A stretch of 64,000 nucleotides of DNA from Heliocidaris erythrogramma (taxonomy: Eukaryota; Echinodermata; Echinoidea; Camarodonta; Echinometridae): positions 32,663,313 through 32,727,312 of the forward strand of contig CM046853.1 of assembly GCA_025617745.1 (NCBI GenBank), given 5' to 3'. Position 1 is the stretch's first letter; every line of letters begins with the position of its first letter. The translations under genes were made by a program, and so were the position numbers. This document shows, one piece after another, positions 1 through 11,545 of the stretch. The notes under the pieces were generated by a model that was given only the letters and a program-made list of their open reading frames with translations, was not told the origin of the DNA and ran no database searches.

Positions 1-110
1 AGAGCGCCCCCAATATAGGATAAAGTGTATAATGTAGCATTTGCAAAGGTCCAGCATTTAATAGAAATCTCAACTTTCAGTCGCCTTGCTAACTTCCTCG
101 CTTGTATAAG
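1..110 (-). repeat. Fragment of the 6.8-7.5 kb repeat element
   Basis: This edge fragment matches, in reverse orientation, the stretch around 7075-7185. Both share the order 'atatagga', 'gaaatctcaacttt' and 'gccttgct'. It is therefore a truncated inverted copy of the TIR-bearing element at 6833-7541. No gene is visible in it. Confidence 0.5.
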
Positions 111-712
111 CTTGCTTGAAAGAAGGTTTTTCAATCGTAAGAATCTGGGGCATGTGCATCAATACATTTTCAGGATGGGGGGGGGGGGGACATATTAATC
201 ACAGTTTTTCATTCATCATTCTATCGTTTTTCTCTTTTTATGTTTCTTTTTTTTCCTTTGTTTTAATTCATTCTACCATTTTCCTTTTCTATACTTTCTT
301 TCTTTTCATCATTCTATCATTTCCTCTTTTTATCTTTCCTTATATACGATTTTTTAAAAATTTGAATACGAATTTGAATTTGAATAAAAATTTGACTTTC
401 TATCGTCTTCTATTTCTTTAAATTTCTCATGTTTTTCTTTGCTTTTATCATTCTCTATCCATTCCTCTTTCTATCTTTTCTTATGTTTCATTCTTTTCAT
501 CATTCTGTCATTTTCTCTTTCTATCTTTCCTTATGTTTTCTTTCTATCGTCATCTCTTTCTTTAAATTTCTTATGTTTTCGTCATTCTATCATGTAGCGA
601 TGGCCAGCACTTATAGGGAAATCAAGGAAAATCACACGAGATTTCCCGCGGAACACACACACTCACTTCCGGTTAAAGTACGCTTTAGGATCGCTTTCGC
701 TTTCACACTGCA
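111..712. other. Downstream flank of CSD unit A, pyrimidine-rich
   Basis: Positions 111-210 resemble the downstream flanks of CSD copies C (from about 13650) and D (about 23970-24085). Shared landmarks are a 'ttttcaatcgtaag'-like string, 'ggcatgtgcatca' and a G tract followed by 'attaatcacag'. The rest, to about 600, is an imperfect tandem array of T-rich blocks such as 'cattctatcattt' and 'ctctttttatctttcc'. The short reading frames here are low-complexity and do not look coding. Confidence 0.5.
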
Positions 713-713
713 C

Positions 714-865
714 GTTAGAGCGGTCTAACTATAAAGAACCGTTCCTCAAGACCACCTCCCGAGGTGGTCTTCTGGAGCGCTCCAGAAGAACGCTTCCTGG
801 ACCACTTTAGCATTCGCACTCACCTCAGAACCGCTCCTGAGGAACTGGTCTTAGACCGCTCTAAC
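714..865. mobile_element. Palindromic MITE downstream of CSD pseudogene A
   Basis: A perfect 15-bp terminal inverted repeat is visible: GTTAGAGCGGTCTAA at 714-728 and its complement at 851-865. Internal palindromes (accacctcccgaggtggt and ctggagcgctccag) make most of the 152 bp self-complementary. It lies about 50 bp beyond the stop of pseudogene A. No transposase is encoded, so it is non-autonomous. Confidence 0.7.
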
Positions 866-917
866 GAAGGGAGTGTGAATGGGCTCAAAGACATCTCAGC
901 CACCATCATCACCTTAA

Positions 918-1671
918 TTACTTCCATGCATGTCCACGCCAAGAACTTTCGCCTCGACGTTTGCGATCTCTTACATTATGCCTTTGTCGTCGTCCTTTTA
1001 CCCTCTCCTCCCTTCTCCCCTCCTTTTTTCTTCTCTTTGTCGAGTCGAACCAATCCCAGAACATTTCCTTCGAGAAAGATTTTCATTGTACTCCGAGTCC
1101 TTACGTACCTCCACATCTTGATTCAAAATATGAACCGATTCTGCCCTGCATCCTTGCCCGTGCGGAGCGCGATACAGATCATATTTCACCTCATCTCCAA
1201 CAGTTACTCGAATAGGATCGCCTAGTCGCCGATTATCTTTTGAAACCTTCGTTAGAGATGTGGAAAATACATCCCTGTTTATATCACTCTCTAATATGAA
1301 CCCATGCGTATATACACTGATTCACTACTCCAGTTACATGCGATTCATTGGGCTTTTCAGAATCACGATCAGAGTCAAAGTCAGAGTCAGAATCCTCATT
1401 CAAAATATGAACTGATTCTGCTCTGTATCCCTTACGAGCCAGATATAAATCATCTATCACATTATCTCCCTCTCGAATAGGGTCACCAAATCGCCAATTA
1501 TTTTTGGGGACTGCAGAGATGTGGAAAAAAGACATCCCTGTTAGTATCATCCTCAGACTCGGTTATGAACCCTTTGCTGTCGGTTTCAATATACTGCTTT
1601 ACAACTCCCGTTACAACCGATTTCATGAGCTTTTAAAAATCACGATCGTTCCTCTTTCTGCCTTGTGACAT
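918..1671 (-). pseudogene. CSD copy A, decayed double cold-shock-domain gene
   Basis: The reverse strand starts MSQGRKRNDRD, as in copies B and C, then meets a TAA stop within about 13 codons. CSD homology continues across frames. VVTGVVKQY and DVFF are followed by a frameshift from an extra T, then FHISAV, RFGDPIREGDNV and YRAESVHILNED. A second CSD follows with a further indel, then DPIRV, GDEVKYDLYRAP and AESVHILNQD. The shared tail (YNENLSRRK, GIGSTRQRE) and an out-of-frame SSWRGHAWK end complete the match to copy C. At least three disabling lesions make a functional protein unlikely. It is the leftmost of four same-strand paralogues. Confidence 0.85.
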
Positions 1672-2731
1672 AGCGTCTTTTCTGCTCCAAGATAAATCTA
1701 TTCGGTCACTCTTTTCATCAAACAAGGGAACGAAATATTGGAGGCCGTAATATATCGAAATGGAGAAGCCATGTGCTTCCTGGAAACCTGGCCTCCTTCC
1801 ACCATTTTTTTTTGTTAATGTATATCTCATTTTATAATTGATTATGAGAAGGAAATAAATGTATTTTGAATCTGAATGTAAGTCTGAAGTATACGGTACA
1901 AAGGCATAGTCCTGTTCGTAAAATAGCAGAAAACAATGTGCTATTTGTATTCCGAAAAAAAAATACATGATCTCGATGGAGCAATTATGCTCCCAATATT
2001 TTTTCAATGTGTTTGTTATATGTCATTACCGTAAAGCAGCACGTGACCGACCCCCCCCCCCCAAAAAAAAAATGTACTGGTATGTGGGTTTTCCCAGTCC
2101 TTTTAGTGAAATGTCAAAATAGAGGTCTTGTTGTAGACTAGCAATGCATGGGGGGGGGGGGGGGGTCCCTATGTAAGCATATATCCATATTAGGCCAGGA
2201 GCCTGTCTCGAAATAGTCACCCGATTTTATATATGAGATTTGACCCCTTAAAGGAGGCTTGAGTTCTGGGAAAGGTGAAAAATAATTTGTGAGCTTTCTC
2301 TTCCTTTTATGCTAGTTTGGAAGAATATCATAGTAGAAATGTTCCTGAAAACGATTGCTCTTCAAATGCCCTCATATGGAAATACGACAAGAAATAGCAG
2401 AAATGTTTGGGCTGAACATTATGCCATATGTTGTGTGCAGTGTATGTGCTTTTCAGTGAGATTTCTTATCATTTTGATGATTTCAAACCTCACAGTATAC
2501 ACCAATTCTTATGTAGACATGATCAACCTTTCTCAACTGCCTTGAGACAATTTCTTTTGCAATGTAATTGCATGACCAGAACTCGACTTTATCTTTAAAG
2601 TTACTTAGACCATCAATGTCATTCACAAAAAGATTGTCAGCTCGAACGAAGTTTGGCCCCCAAGCCACCCCCCCCCCCCCCCAAAAAAAAGGGCCCGCGA
2701 AGTCGGGTCGATTTCAACCCATCCAACATAT
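1672..2731. other. Upstream flank of CSD unit A
   Basis: The first 30 bp upstream of the start still match copy C ('ctgctccaagataaatctat' against 'ctgcttcaagaaaaatctat'). Positions 2240-2620 match 26455-26745, the equivalent flank of copy D: 'gggaaaggtgaaa', 'gtgagctttctc', 'acagtatacaccaattctta' and 'catgatcaacctt' occur in the same order. Poly-C/poly-A junctions lie at about 2050-2071 and 2671-2689. No coding exon is recognised. Confidence 0.6.
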
Positions 2732-2960
2732 GCGCCAAACTTTGTCAGAAGGAAAGTGTATGACTATACATTAACAAAACACAAAACTGACAAATTTTCC
2801 GTCGGGATGGGTTCTCAGACCGCCCCTAAAAATTGGGGGAAATTTTTCCCTTTAAGGCCGTGGACCAAATTTTGACAGAAGGAAGAGGTATGGATGTACA
2901 TTATAAAAATATAAAAACTGACAAAATTTCCATCAGGAAAGGGGTGTAACAGCCCCTGAA
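2732..2960 (+). repeat. Two direct copies of a ~134-bp block in a palindromic element
   Basis: A block from about 2732 to 2830 recurs at about 2866-2960. Both contain a 'cagaaggaa' string, a 'tacatta' string, 'aaaactgacaaa' and 'gcccct'. The second copy is the outer part of the left arm of the inverted repeat at 2826-3726. Confidence 0.6.
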
Positions 2961-3726
2961 AAAAACACACCAAAGTGCCCTTAAACCAATCTTAGCTGCC
3001 CAAAATGCTCTGAATGTAGACAAAACCCCTCTATTTGCATTATAATTATTATTATTGTAACTTTCTTGCGGTGCAATTTGGTGTCAAAATATCTTTTCTA
3101 TAATAGGTTATTAAATTGTGAAAATTGTATTGCTTTCTCAAAAGTAGTCCAATATATTGTCAGGATTATTATGTAAACACACCCATTGTCCATCTGCGCC
3201 TGTTTAACAAGGCATAATAGAGCGCTTTCACGGTATTTGTGTAATTAACAAATGAATGGTAAATGGTAGATTTTTAACAAGTCTCTCTATTATGTCTTGT
3301 CAAACTGGTGAAGATGGACAATGGGTGTGTTTACATATAATCCTGAAATATCATTTGACTACTTTTGAGAAAGCAAATACATTTGCATAATTAAAAAAAT
3401 TATTATTGAAATAATCATTTGAAAGCAAATTACACCACAGGAAAGTTACAATACTCAAAATTGTACTATGTAAATTTTTTACCTGAATGAATTACAAACA
3501 TTGGAGTTATTAAGGTTGCAATGCGAAAAAAGGGGTTTTCTCTACATCCAGAGCATTTTGGGCAGCGAAGCTTGGTTTAGGGGCACTTGGTGGGGTTTTT
3601 TTCAGGGCGTGTTACACCCCCTTCCCGATGGAAATTTTTTGTCAGTTTTTATATTTTTGTAATGTACATTCCTACCTCTTCCTTTCTGTCCATAGGCCTT
3701 AAGGAAAAAAATTCCCCAACTTTTAG
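2826..3726. mobile_element. ~0.9-kb palindromic (foldback) element
   Basis: A long imperfect inverted repeat. Left-arm strings such as 'caaaatgctctgaatgtaga' (about 3000), 'aaaactgacaaa' (2920) and 'tgtttacataataa'-type sequence near 3180 recur in reverse complement on the right at about 3540, 3635 and 3330. The outer ends are ctaaaaattgg and ccaacttttag. The centre lies near 3195-3310. No long ORF is present, so it is a non-autonomous foldback element or very large MITE. Confidence 0.75.
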
Positions 3727-4326
3727 CACCATTTTCTTCATTTGTATTGTTGTTCTGGACACTGCTTTAGCTTTCTCAATTAGTAGTTGCGTGTAATGGC
3801 TAATGATTCATGTGCGAGCGAGCAAATTTTTCTAATGATGTTTCTAATGCTGAAGCTGTTGGGATGTGCATTTATTAACAGCGATATAATGAAAAATGAC
3901 AACTAGATATCGGGGGGGGGGGGGGGGGGGGGAGGGGAATGTCTAATTATTTTTTTTTTATTCGTACGTTAACCCTGTCGTTTTCCTTTATGATTACATC
4001 GATATAGCAACATACGTAATGCGATCTGCTTGATTTTTTATTTACTATAAGAGCGAGCGTAGCGAGCGATTTTGGAGTGATTTTCAGAAAATATTGCCCT
4101 TACTGGTGTAGATTATGGGCACATTCGAGCAAGCGGAATGAGAAATCTTTGCTTGGAGAGGGGAGGAGGGAGGGGTGTGGGCATTGTGCCCCTCTTGCCT
4201 CCAGCTCCACAGTCTAACATTGTTGTTGTAGTAATATAGTTTATTGTTACTATGTAGCAGCATCGAATCTTTGAAGCTATAGATATAGCTCTTTTTGTAA
4301 GAAAAGGCGTGAAATATAGGTAAAAT
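3727..4326. other. Intergenic, no gene seen
   Basis: AT-rich DNA with a long G tract at about 3913-3932 and the 'gagcgagcgtagcgagcga' style common in repeats of marine invertebrates. I see no exon, RNA gene or clear terminal repeats. Confidence 0.4.
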
Positions 4327-4525
4327 GAGGCACTTATCGGAAGAGCAAAGGGCGCTTATCAGAGATGGAAAGGGGCACTTATAAGAGGTAAAAAGGGGAA
4401 TTTATGAGAAGAGGAAAAGGGAACATATTAGATAGGTAAAGGGGCACTTATCAGAAGTATAGAGGGGGACTTATCAGATTTGTAAAGTGGTATTTATCAG
4501 AAGGAGAAAAGGGCACGTGCTAGAG
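4327..4525 (+). repeat. Minisatellite, ~30-bp unit
   Basis: About seven imperfect copies of a unit centred on 'ggggcacttatcagaag', followed by a purine-rich stretch. Spacing is about 28-32 bp with considerable divergence. No coding potential is suggested. Confidence 0.65.
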
Positions 4526-4919
4526 AGATAAGGAGACAAGTAGTTCAGCTGATTGTCATACGACAAAAAAGGGAGATATGGAACAAAATAATGAAAAATA
4601 AGGAGTCTCTAATTGCGTATGGAAAAAAGAGTCCTAGCTCGCAAGGAAACATTTCAAATCAGGCAATATTTCGGTCGAACAAAAGATTTAGGCACCGAAA
4701 TCGAGGTATAAATATTTAAATCGCTTAGCGATCATTCAGTCAAGAGTTATGATTATCTTTATAGTGGGTATTCCCCGCCCAAAACTGTTCTCTGTGCACA
4801 TTTAAAATGCTTGGAGCGGCAGTGTTGAGGCCTGTGTCATAGGTCAGTGGTAACAACGATGTGTATAAAAAAGTAGTCCCCCTTTAGCACCTGGGTGGGT
4901 TGAGGGTGTGTGTGTTGGG

Positions 4920-5115
4920 CGTGTTTAGCCGTATGTCCGAGGACATTTTCGGACAGAGAACAAAAAAAAAAAATCATGAGAACAATGGTCCTCGGAAGCC
5001 GGACAATAGTCCTCGAAAAAAGTCGAACAATGAATTTGTGCCTTATTCGCGACTGTCCGAGGAAAGAGGAACAATAGAGGAACAATACTTGTCCTCGGAA
5101 GTAAAGTCATGTTAA
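4920..5115 (+). repeat. Dispersed CCGAGGAC-rich repeat R1, copy 1
   Basis: This ~195-bp block matches 38636-38832 in the opposite orientation. Shared strings are 'gtccgaggacattttcgga', 'ggtcctcggaagccggaca', 'gtcgaacaatgaattt' and 'gtcctcggaagtaaag'. The octamer CCGAGGAC or its complement recurs several times inside it. Both copies are bordered by TG/CA dinucleotide repeats. Confidence 0.8.
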
Positions 5116-5402
5116 AGCTGTATGGGTGTGGGTATGTGTGTGTATAGGTTGTGTGTGTGTATAACAAGATGAATAAAACAAAGGTAATGCATTTTATCCC
5201 TATTCTCAGAGTTTATTCCGACTTTCGGAACGTATACATGTATATCGTTCTGCGTTACACACACACAACACACACCCTCAGCACTCTCTCTCTCTTTCAC
5301 ACACACACACACACATTGACTTGTGGGTACTCTTTTCATTTCTCCTATGTATTGTGTACCCCACAAGCATATATTGTTATATATATATATATATATATAT
5401 AC

Positions 5403-5556
5403 CATATATATGGTACGGACATGTGAAGAGGAGCCAAGAGAACGACCTCGTTCGAGGGCAGTAGAACACAGTGGAGAGGGGAAGAGAAAGAGAGGAAAAC
5501 CAAGGAAGAGAGGGATGGATTGTATTACAGAGGATGGAGGTGAGTGGATTTGGAGT
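5403..5556 (+). pseudogene. Non-LTR retrotransposon 3' fragment
   Basis: The short frame contains SGEGKRKRGKPRKRGMDC. It resembles the conserved stretch after the reverse-transcriptase domain of many LINEs (W-GHV...GKR-RGRP-KRW-DCV). There is no RT core and the copy is 5'-truncated. The match rests on motif memory, not on a search. Confidence 0.5.
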
Positions 5557-6830
5557 TAATAGATGAAAGAACTAAATGGAGGGCGGTGACGAAAAAAAAC
5601 CCGACCCCCCCCCTGATGATGATGATACCAGAATTGTGAACAATGCGTGGGCAGAATTGTGGGGGGGGGGGGGGGGGGGGCTGTTACCTTGTACATGTAT
5701 GATAGTCTCGTAATTTCTTTAAATTTGCCAATAAATGGATACACAGTAAACCACAGGAATTACTGTGCTCCTCTAGCAGCATTTACTTAAATAATGTGTG
5801 ACACTACCCCCGCAATCCCGCCCCCCCCCCCAAAAAAAAAAAAAAATAATAATAAATTGAAATCGCCTCCTAAATATCTTAATACTGCTGTAAAGCAAGT
5901 AATTAACTCTATATCAATTATCCTTACCATACATGCCATCTAAACAGGGGTGTCATAGTTTGCCTACAACTCGGCCAAAACTAAACAGAATTGCTGCTTG
6001 TCCTATAGACCTGTAATTTTTTCAAATTGGAATAATTTTATTAAAACTGCTATTAGTTGGAGCCAGGGGTGGTATGGTCATGGGTAGTTTTGGGAGTTTT
6101 CCCCACGGGTCGCACAATGATCAAGTCTCGAGGGCCGGTCGATTGTCGGTCTGTGGGCCGGTTGTTATTAGTTGAATAGGCGAGTCAGATCAAAGTTCCC
6201 CAGCCCAATTTCAGTCCCAGTCCGCCCCTGGGTGGAGGCATATTCATTTTTCCTACGTCAATTTCACCTCTCACACGTAACATAGCACTCTTTCACTCAG
6301 ATGGTGAAAATAATGAAAATAAAACGAGCTTATACCATTCTGGATCAGTGTTTAATGGCTCCCATTCACCAACTACGTGTAACATAAAAGGGTTCACATA
6401 ATTACGTGAAATACATTTGCATGGAAATTCATCTTACGACATTCATGATATTCGAAAACATTTTCCTTCCATTTAGTAAACCATTTACCTTCCCCCATCC
6501 TCTTATTGATCGATAGAGCACAACTTCTTTGCAAAACACATTCTGAATATCAAGAGCTAGATCTTTCAAATATCTGACTTGATCTTCATCTTTCACACGT
6601 CATCAGTCAGTAATGACAATCTTGAAACAATAGTATAACGAAAACAAAAGTACATTAAGTAGATATTCATAGCATTATAGTTATCATGGTCTGAACACGA
6701 GACAAAACCCTGTAATTCCACTAAAAGATTATGAAAGCTCGACTCACATAAACATAATCATACATGTAAATACACCTCAAATACGACTCTTTTATCACTA
6801 GTATAATATCAATGCGCTTAATTACGAACA
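5557..6830. other. Intergenic, no gene seen
   Basis: Contains long G and C homopolymers (about 5660-5680 and 5820-5843) and otherwise AT-rich sequence. Nothing coding or structured is recognised. Confidence 0.4.
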
Positions 6831-6832
6831 GC

Positions 6833-7541
6833 AGTGGCGTAGGCGTCCAGGGAAAACGCACCAGGGAAAATGCACCCACCTCCGAGAGCCCAAACTCATC
6901 TACTTTATTGTACAAGTGACGGAGCAAAGTAACCGAGCTTTATTTTTTCTTTTCTTTTCTTTTCTTTTCTTTTTTTTTCATCTTTAACCCTCAAAAACGC
7001 CATTTCTTAGGTAGGAAAGTTTACAAATTGACCACTGCAATTACGCGGTTCCCTATTTACTCCCTTGAGAAATAGTCGAGGAATTAAGCAAGGCAACCGA
7101 AAGTTGAGATTTCTTTCAAATGTTGTACCTTGCAATTTTATTTTCATCCTATATGGGGGTGGGGGGGGGGGGGCGCGCAATAGGCTGATGAAGCTTACAT
7201 GATATAGCCAGAAAAGCAACGAGAATTACATGTTTATTTTTCACATTTTGAACCCTTCTAAAAAATAACTATTTTAAAATAATGTAGTAGGGGCCTATAC
7301 TGGGGTGTGAAATTACGAGGCCTAAACCATGATCAGGGAGCAAAGCGACCGGGCTTTCGAAGATTTCATTTTAAACCCTCCAAAACTGTATTTCTAATGC
7401 ATTTACCCTACGGAATGGGGGCGCATAATCCTTAAGAATTACTAGTACAATTTTCTTCATTTTTCCCTTTTTCTTTCTCTCTTTTGCGTTGTTTGCGCCA
7501 CCCAGGGCACGTGCACCCTTGCCCCCCGTAGATACGCCACT
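6833..7541. mobile_element. ~0.7-kb element with AGTGGCGTA termini
   Basis: AGTGGCGTA at 6833-6841 faces TACGCCACT at 7533-7541. The string 'ccccccgtagatacgccact' at the right end recurs at about 52039-52060, and 'cagtggcgta' recurs at 30984. CAGTGGCG-type ends are typical of hAT elements. I could not identify a clean 8-bp target duplication, and no transposase is present. Internal 'gagcaaagyraccgrgctt' motifs occur twice. Confidence 0.55.
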
Positions 7542-9390
7542 ATAGCAATTCTAATGTAACATGTAGGGATTTAAAGATTTAAAAACTTCATATCACACAG
7601 GGCCGTCAATCCGTTTTTCGGATTGGCGGGGGGGGGGGGGCAATGAATATAGTATCCTTCATGAATTTTGAACGCCTTTTAATACCAGCTTCTCCACGAC
7701 TATAAGAAGCAGGAAAAATGCACGTATATGAGCTCGTAGCGCGTGGTGAAATTTAAGTCTGATCGTGTAATACCTTTTAGTGTTCATTGTTTGGAACGTT
7801 TCATTTCCCGAGTTTAGCATCATTTTTCCATATTTTAATTTTACACGTCTGGATTTATTCTTTTATTTATTATTTTCTTTGGTGGGCAACTGCCCCCCCC
7901 CCCCCCCGATCGACGACCCTGATATCTTACTTATCGCACTTCGTTATACGCACAGTGTTTTAAGAAATATCAGTATTTGTTATAGACACCGTTATCATAA
8001 TGAAACTTGTGTTCTTAAGAATGAAATATGTATGATGATGCGATATAACACGATAACCTCAATCCGAATATTCTACACATGCCTACGTAATATCTTGCAT
8101 GATTTTAACGAGTAGCAATATGGCCTATAGAGTATACATATATATCAATATACCTGTACATATGAACGATATAATCAGATAACCAGACTTGCAATAGTGA
8201 AGGAAAGAATACACTAACTTAAATATGCGTTCTGATTTTTTAAAAACAATATTCGAGCACCTGCAACACAACATTCAGGCATTACCATGAAGTGCTATAT
8301 ATTTTATTATATCTCATTCAATACATTTTGATGACAAAGTTACATTTTCACCATGAGATCGACTTTTTTGCTCGCTTGCTTCGTTCTCTAGCAAAAGTTA
8401 GGAACTGGAAAATTGATACGCTGGCAAGCGATGTCAGCCCCTTGCAACATTGTGCCAATATGCATTTGTCTGGATTTAAGATACTAGAACCATTTTTCTC
8501 ACATTTAGCAAAATAAAGGACAAATTAAATAAATTTTCATCTAACCTCTTTTAAATACATTGTTGATCCACTTCAATAATTCTCTATGTGAATTAATATT
8601 TTATATTTACTATTATAGTACATATTCATACTAATTTTACATGAATATTACTATTTAATACTTCCTATTAAATAAAATGATTGTACGTAAGTTATGATAT
8701 CACTCCTTATAAAAACAGTCCAACTCTCTCTCATTGATTTTTTAAAGAAAGAATATATAATTTCACCAAAATATGTTTGATCAGAAATTGTGTCCTCTAC
8801 TAGTTTCTTGCAAATGCCCTGCCATGCACCACACATCCTTGCTAAACATAATCTCTTGGAAATATATTTAGATCATTCGGAAGGGAGAGTTGAAATAAAA
8901 CTTCACTGACAAGGAGAGAATTTCGTAAAAATAATAAGAAAAGACCCTCAGCAAATTTCTGATTTTAAGAATTTATGGGAATCAATTTACTCCAAAATTC
9001 TTAACAAGCAAAAGATTACAATCGTGTGTGGGGGTGGTGGATATTTCAGTTCAGTTTCAGTTCAGTTTATTGTTTTATATTTCACATTTACAATGTGTTT
9101 TACAGTATAAATGGTACGAACAATATATTTGGTACAAACAAGATAAATGGTACAAATTTAGATGTATTGTCAGAGAAAATACAAAAAGGTAAGTACCTCA
9201 TATCTAAACGTTTGCATGCAATATTAAGTGAAAAGACTGGGCTAGAATTTAATGTGAAATATTGAGGAGCCTAAGGAGAAAGCTACCATTGTAAGTTATA
9301 GGCTCCAAAGAGTAATAAAATTTATAATAGTCTTTAAACATAGTGGGAACGAGCAATGCATGATACAGCAATATGAGTATATAAATAAAA
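7542..9390. other. Downstream flank of CSD unit B
   Basis: Parts resemble the flanks of units C and D. The stretch 8170-8220 ('ataaccagacttgcaatag', 'actaacttaaat') parallels 12870-12915 and 23165-23215. The stretch 8800-8850 ('caaatgccctgccatgcacc') parallels 13350 and 23530. Positions 9065-9290 carry a 'ggagcctaaggagaaagctac' string that looks like repeat-derived sequence. No exon is recognised. Confidence 0.45.
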
Positions 9391-9752
9391 TTATTGTGTC
9401 ACAGCAATCAAAATTGCATTCAAAGAAATAGTATTGGCTGGTTTTGTCACTTTCATTACAGCAATAATATAACAATTCACATTGTTTGGGTAAATAAGCA
9501 TTTCCTGTACGCCGTGTACTCGTGGGGACCCGTCCCCTGTCCCCGGAATTTCAGCCCATGGAATAGGGTCTCCAAGTCGCCGATACCAGTATCCGAAAAC
9601 CAAGGGGGGGGGGGAATGAAATAGAAATTGTACAATTTAAGATAGAAAATACCAGTACTGCTACTACTACTACTACAATGTCTTTGTACTTTGTAGTAAA
9701 ATGATGGTGGGGGGGGGGGGGGGGGGGGCAATGCACATGCTATACACCCTCC

Positions 9753-10292
9753 TCAGAACTTCGGGGGATACCAACACCCTCCTTCCCCATACATCTCCCG
9801 CAACTCATTGAACTCACGTCGATTAGCCGGTATATACCCAGAATCCATAGGGTGCATGCCTGCATAGGTTGCCTTTCTCTGCAATGCACGCCGACGATCT
9901 TCCGAAGTTTGTCGTCGTCCCTCTCCTTTATCCATTCCTCCTCCGGTTCCTTCTCTTTGTCCGATCGCAAACATTCTAGAATATTCTCTTCGATAAAAAG
10001 TTTCACCACACAAATCCGCTAAATCCTGATTCCAAATCTGAACCGATTCTGCACTGTAGCCCTTTGGAGCGAGATACAAATCAAATGTCACCTTGTCTCC
10101 CTCTCGAATTTTGCCAAATCGCCGATTATCTCTTAAAACAGCAGAGATGTGGAAAAATACATCCCTCTGAGTATCCTCCTCTGTTATGAACCCATAGCCA
10201 CGCGAGAATACAAACCGCTTCACCACTCCAGTTACGGCCGATTCAATGAGCTCTCTAGAATCACGATCATTCCTCTTTCTGCCTTGTGACAT
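9753..10292 (-). CDS. CSD copy B, single cold-shock-domain protein
   Basis: Starting at the MSQGRKRN codon shared with copies A and C gives 179 residues. An in-frame ATG 18 bp upstream (10310) would add six. The CSD spans about residues 17-87 of the 179. RNP1 is seen as RGYGFI and RNP2 as VFFHIS, followed by RRFGKIREGDKVTFDLYL and AESVQI. CSDs bind single-stranded RNA or DNA through these aromatic motifs. The tail differs from those of C and D: it is Gly/Arg-rich (GTGGGMDKGEGRRQ) and ends in CWYPPKF. It is intact and intronless across the domain. Function beyond nucleic-acid binding is inferred from the fold alone. Confidence 0.85.
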   Translation of the reverse strand: MSQGRKRNDRDSRELIESAVTGVVKRFVFSRGYGFITEEDTQRDVFFHISAVLRDNRRFGKIREGDKVTFDLYLAPKGYSAESVQIWNQDLADLCGETFYRREYSRMFAIGQREGTGGGMDKGEGRRQTSEDRRRALQRKATYAGMHPMDSGYIPANRREFNELREMYGEGGCWYPPKF

Positions 10293-10615
10293 GGTAATTT
10301 TTCGGCTCAAAAATACCTCCGATTGATCACCGTATTATGTCAAACGTATTAAATAAACATAGGTCCATAACAAAATATCCTTGAAGATTAAGACGAAATC
10401 AATACAATGTTTCAAAAAACAACTGACACACCCATATACAAGTATTCTTTAGGAGGAAGGGAAACGAATTATTATGTTCAGTTCGCATTCCGATAAAATG
10501 ATTACTCACATAGCTGTATTGAGCATAACTTTGATTTGCGAGTTGCGAAATACATGTCACGTGATACTAGACAACAGTTCATAGGCGTACCGTTATGAAC
10601 AGTCAGTGTTAGAGC
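10293..10615 (-). promoter_or_regulatory. Conserved upstream region of CSD copy B
   Basis: This stretch aligns with 25271-25575 upstream of copy D. Both share, in order, a 'tccttg-agatt' string, 'gagcat', a 'gcgaaata/gcgcaata' string and 'gttatgaaca'. Retention between diverged paralogues could mark a promoter, or could simply reflect recent duplication. No TATA box is confidently assigned. Confidence 0.35.
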
Positions 10616-10970
10616 GTGGGTCAAGTTAAGGGGGCCCGGGGTACTGGTGTCACGGGTGTGGAGGGCACCGGCGGGGGCACCGGTCGTACAGGTAGAACAG
10701 GGTGCAGTCACCTTCTTATATCATTGCCACCCCGCCTCTATTACCTTTTCACTCTATTTGTATTTCCCTTTCTTCTTCGCCCTTCGATTTAGGGAGGGGG
10801 GGGGGGGGGGGACTTGTACCCTCTCGTGCCACCTGTAGCTGTCCCACTGTAAAAAGTCCCACAGTGGGAACTTCCAGTCATTAGACTGTAAGCTCAGACT
10901 AATGTTGGGAAGTTAGTTGGTAACTCGTATCACAATGTATGAACTATAGTTGTAGACTATATTATATGTA

Positions 10971-11545
10971 GTACAGCTGCTCCTATCAAAGTTTGTCATA
11001 CTGGATTAGCCTTAGCCCGAGACACAAAATACGTTTACCTATCAAAATAGAGTTTACGCTACAGACTAGTCATGCATGTGGGTTTTCCCCATATGAATCA
11101 TAACAGATTTTTTTTTTTTTTTTAATCTGTATTCCCAATGTAAACATCAATATAGCAGGATTGAAACCTTTTTCGCTTGAGAGCACATGTTTGGCCGATA
11201 TATTGATGCGCTACCAAATCGTTTTTTACCCACTCCTACTTCAAATGTTATTATATATTATATTACTCTTATAGGCAATGAAGTACAGCTGTTCTTATAA
11301 ATTTTTGTCAGAATGGATTAGCCTTAGCCCGAGACACAACAATTTTTGTTTTACTTTATCAAAATAGTGTGTGCTACAGACTAGTCATGCATGTGGGTCC
11401 CCCCCCCCCCACAGAAATCATAACATATTTTTTAAAAAAAATCGGTATTCTCAATGTACACATTAGTAAAGCAGGATCGAAACCTCTTTCGCTTGAGAGC
11501 ATGTTTGATGAGCTCCCAAATCGTTTTTACCCATCCTACTAGAAA
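10971..11545 (+). repeat. Tandem pair of a ~312-bp repeat (R2)
   Basis: The block beginning 'gtacagctg' at 10971 recurs at 11283. Both copies contain 'ggattagccttagcccgag', 'acagactagtcatgcatgtg' and 'tttcgcttgagagcac/gcat'. A third, partial copy lies at 22195-22375 ('actagtcatgcatgggg', 'acaggatcgaaatcta'). Internal C and A tracts vary between copies. Confidence 0.75.

Noticed and set aside
9545..9600. A fifth CSD fragment downstream of copy B (RRLGDPI on the minus strand)
   Set aside because: Only about 24 bp resemble the CSD, with no continuing homology on either side. Chance or a tiny relic cannot be told apart.
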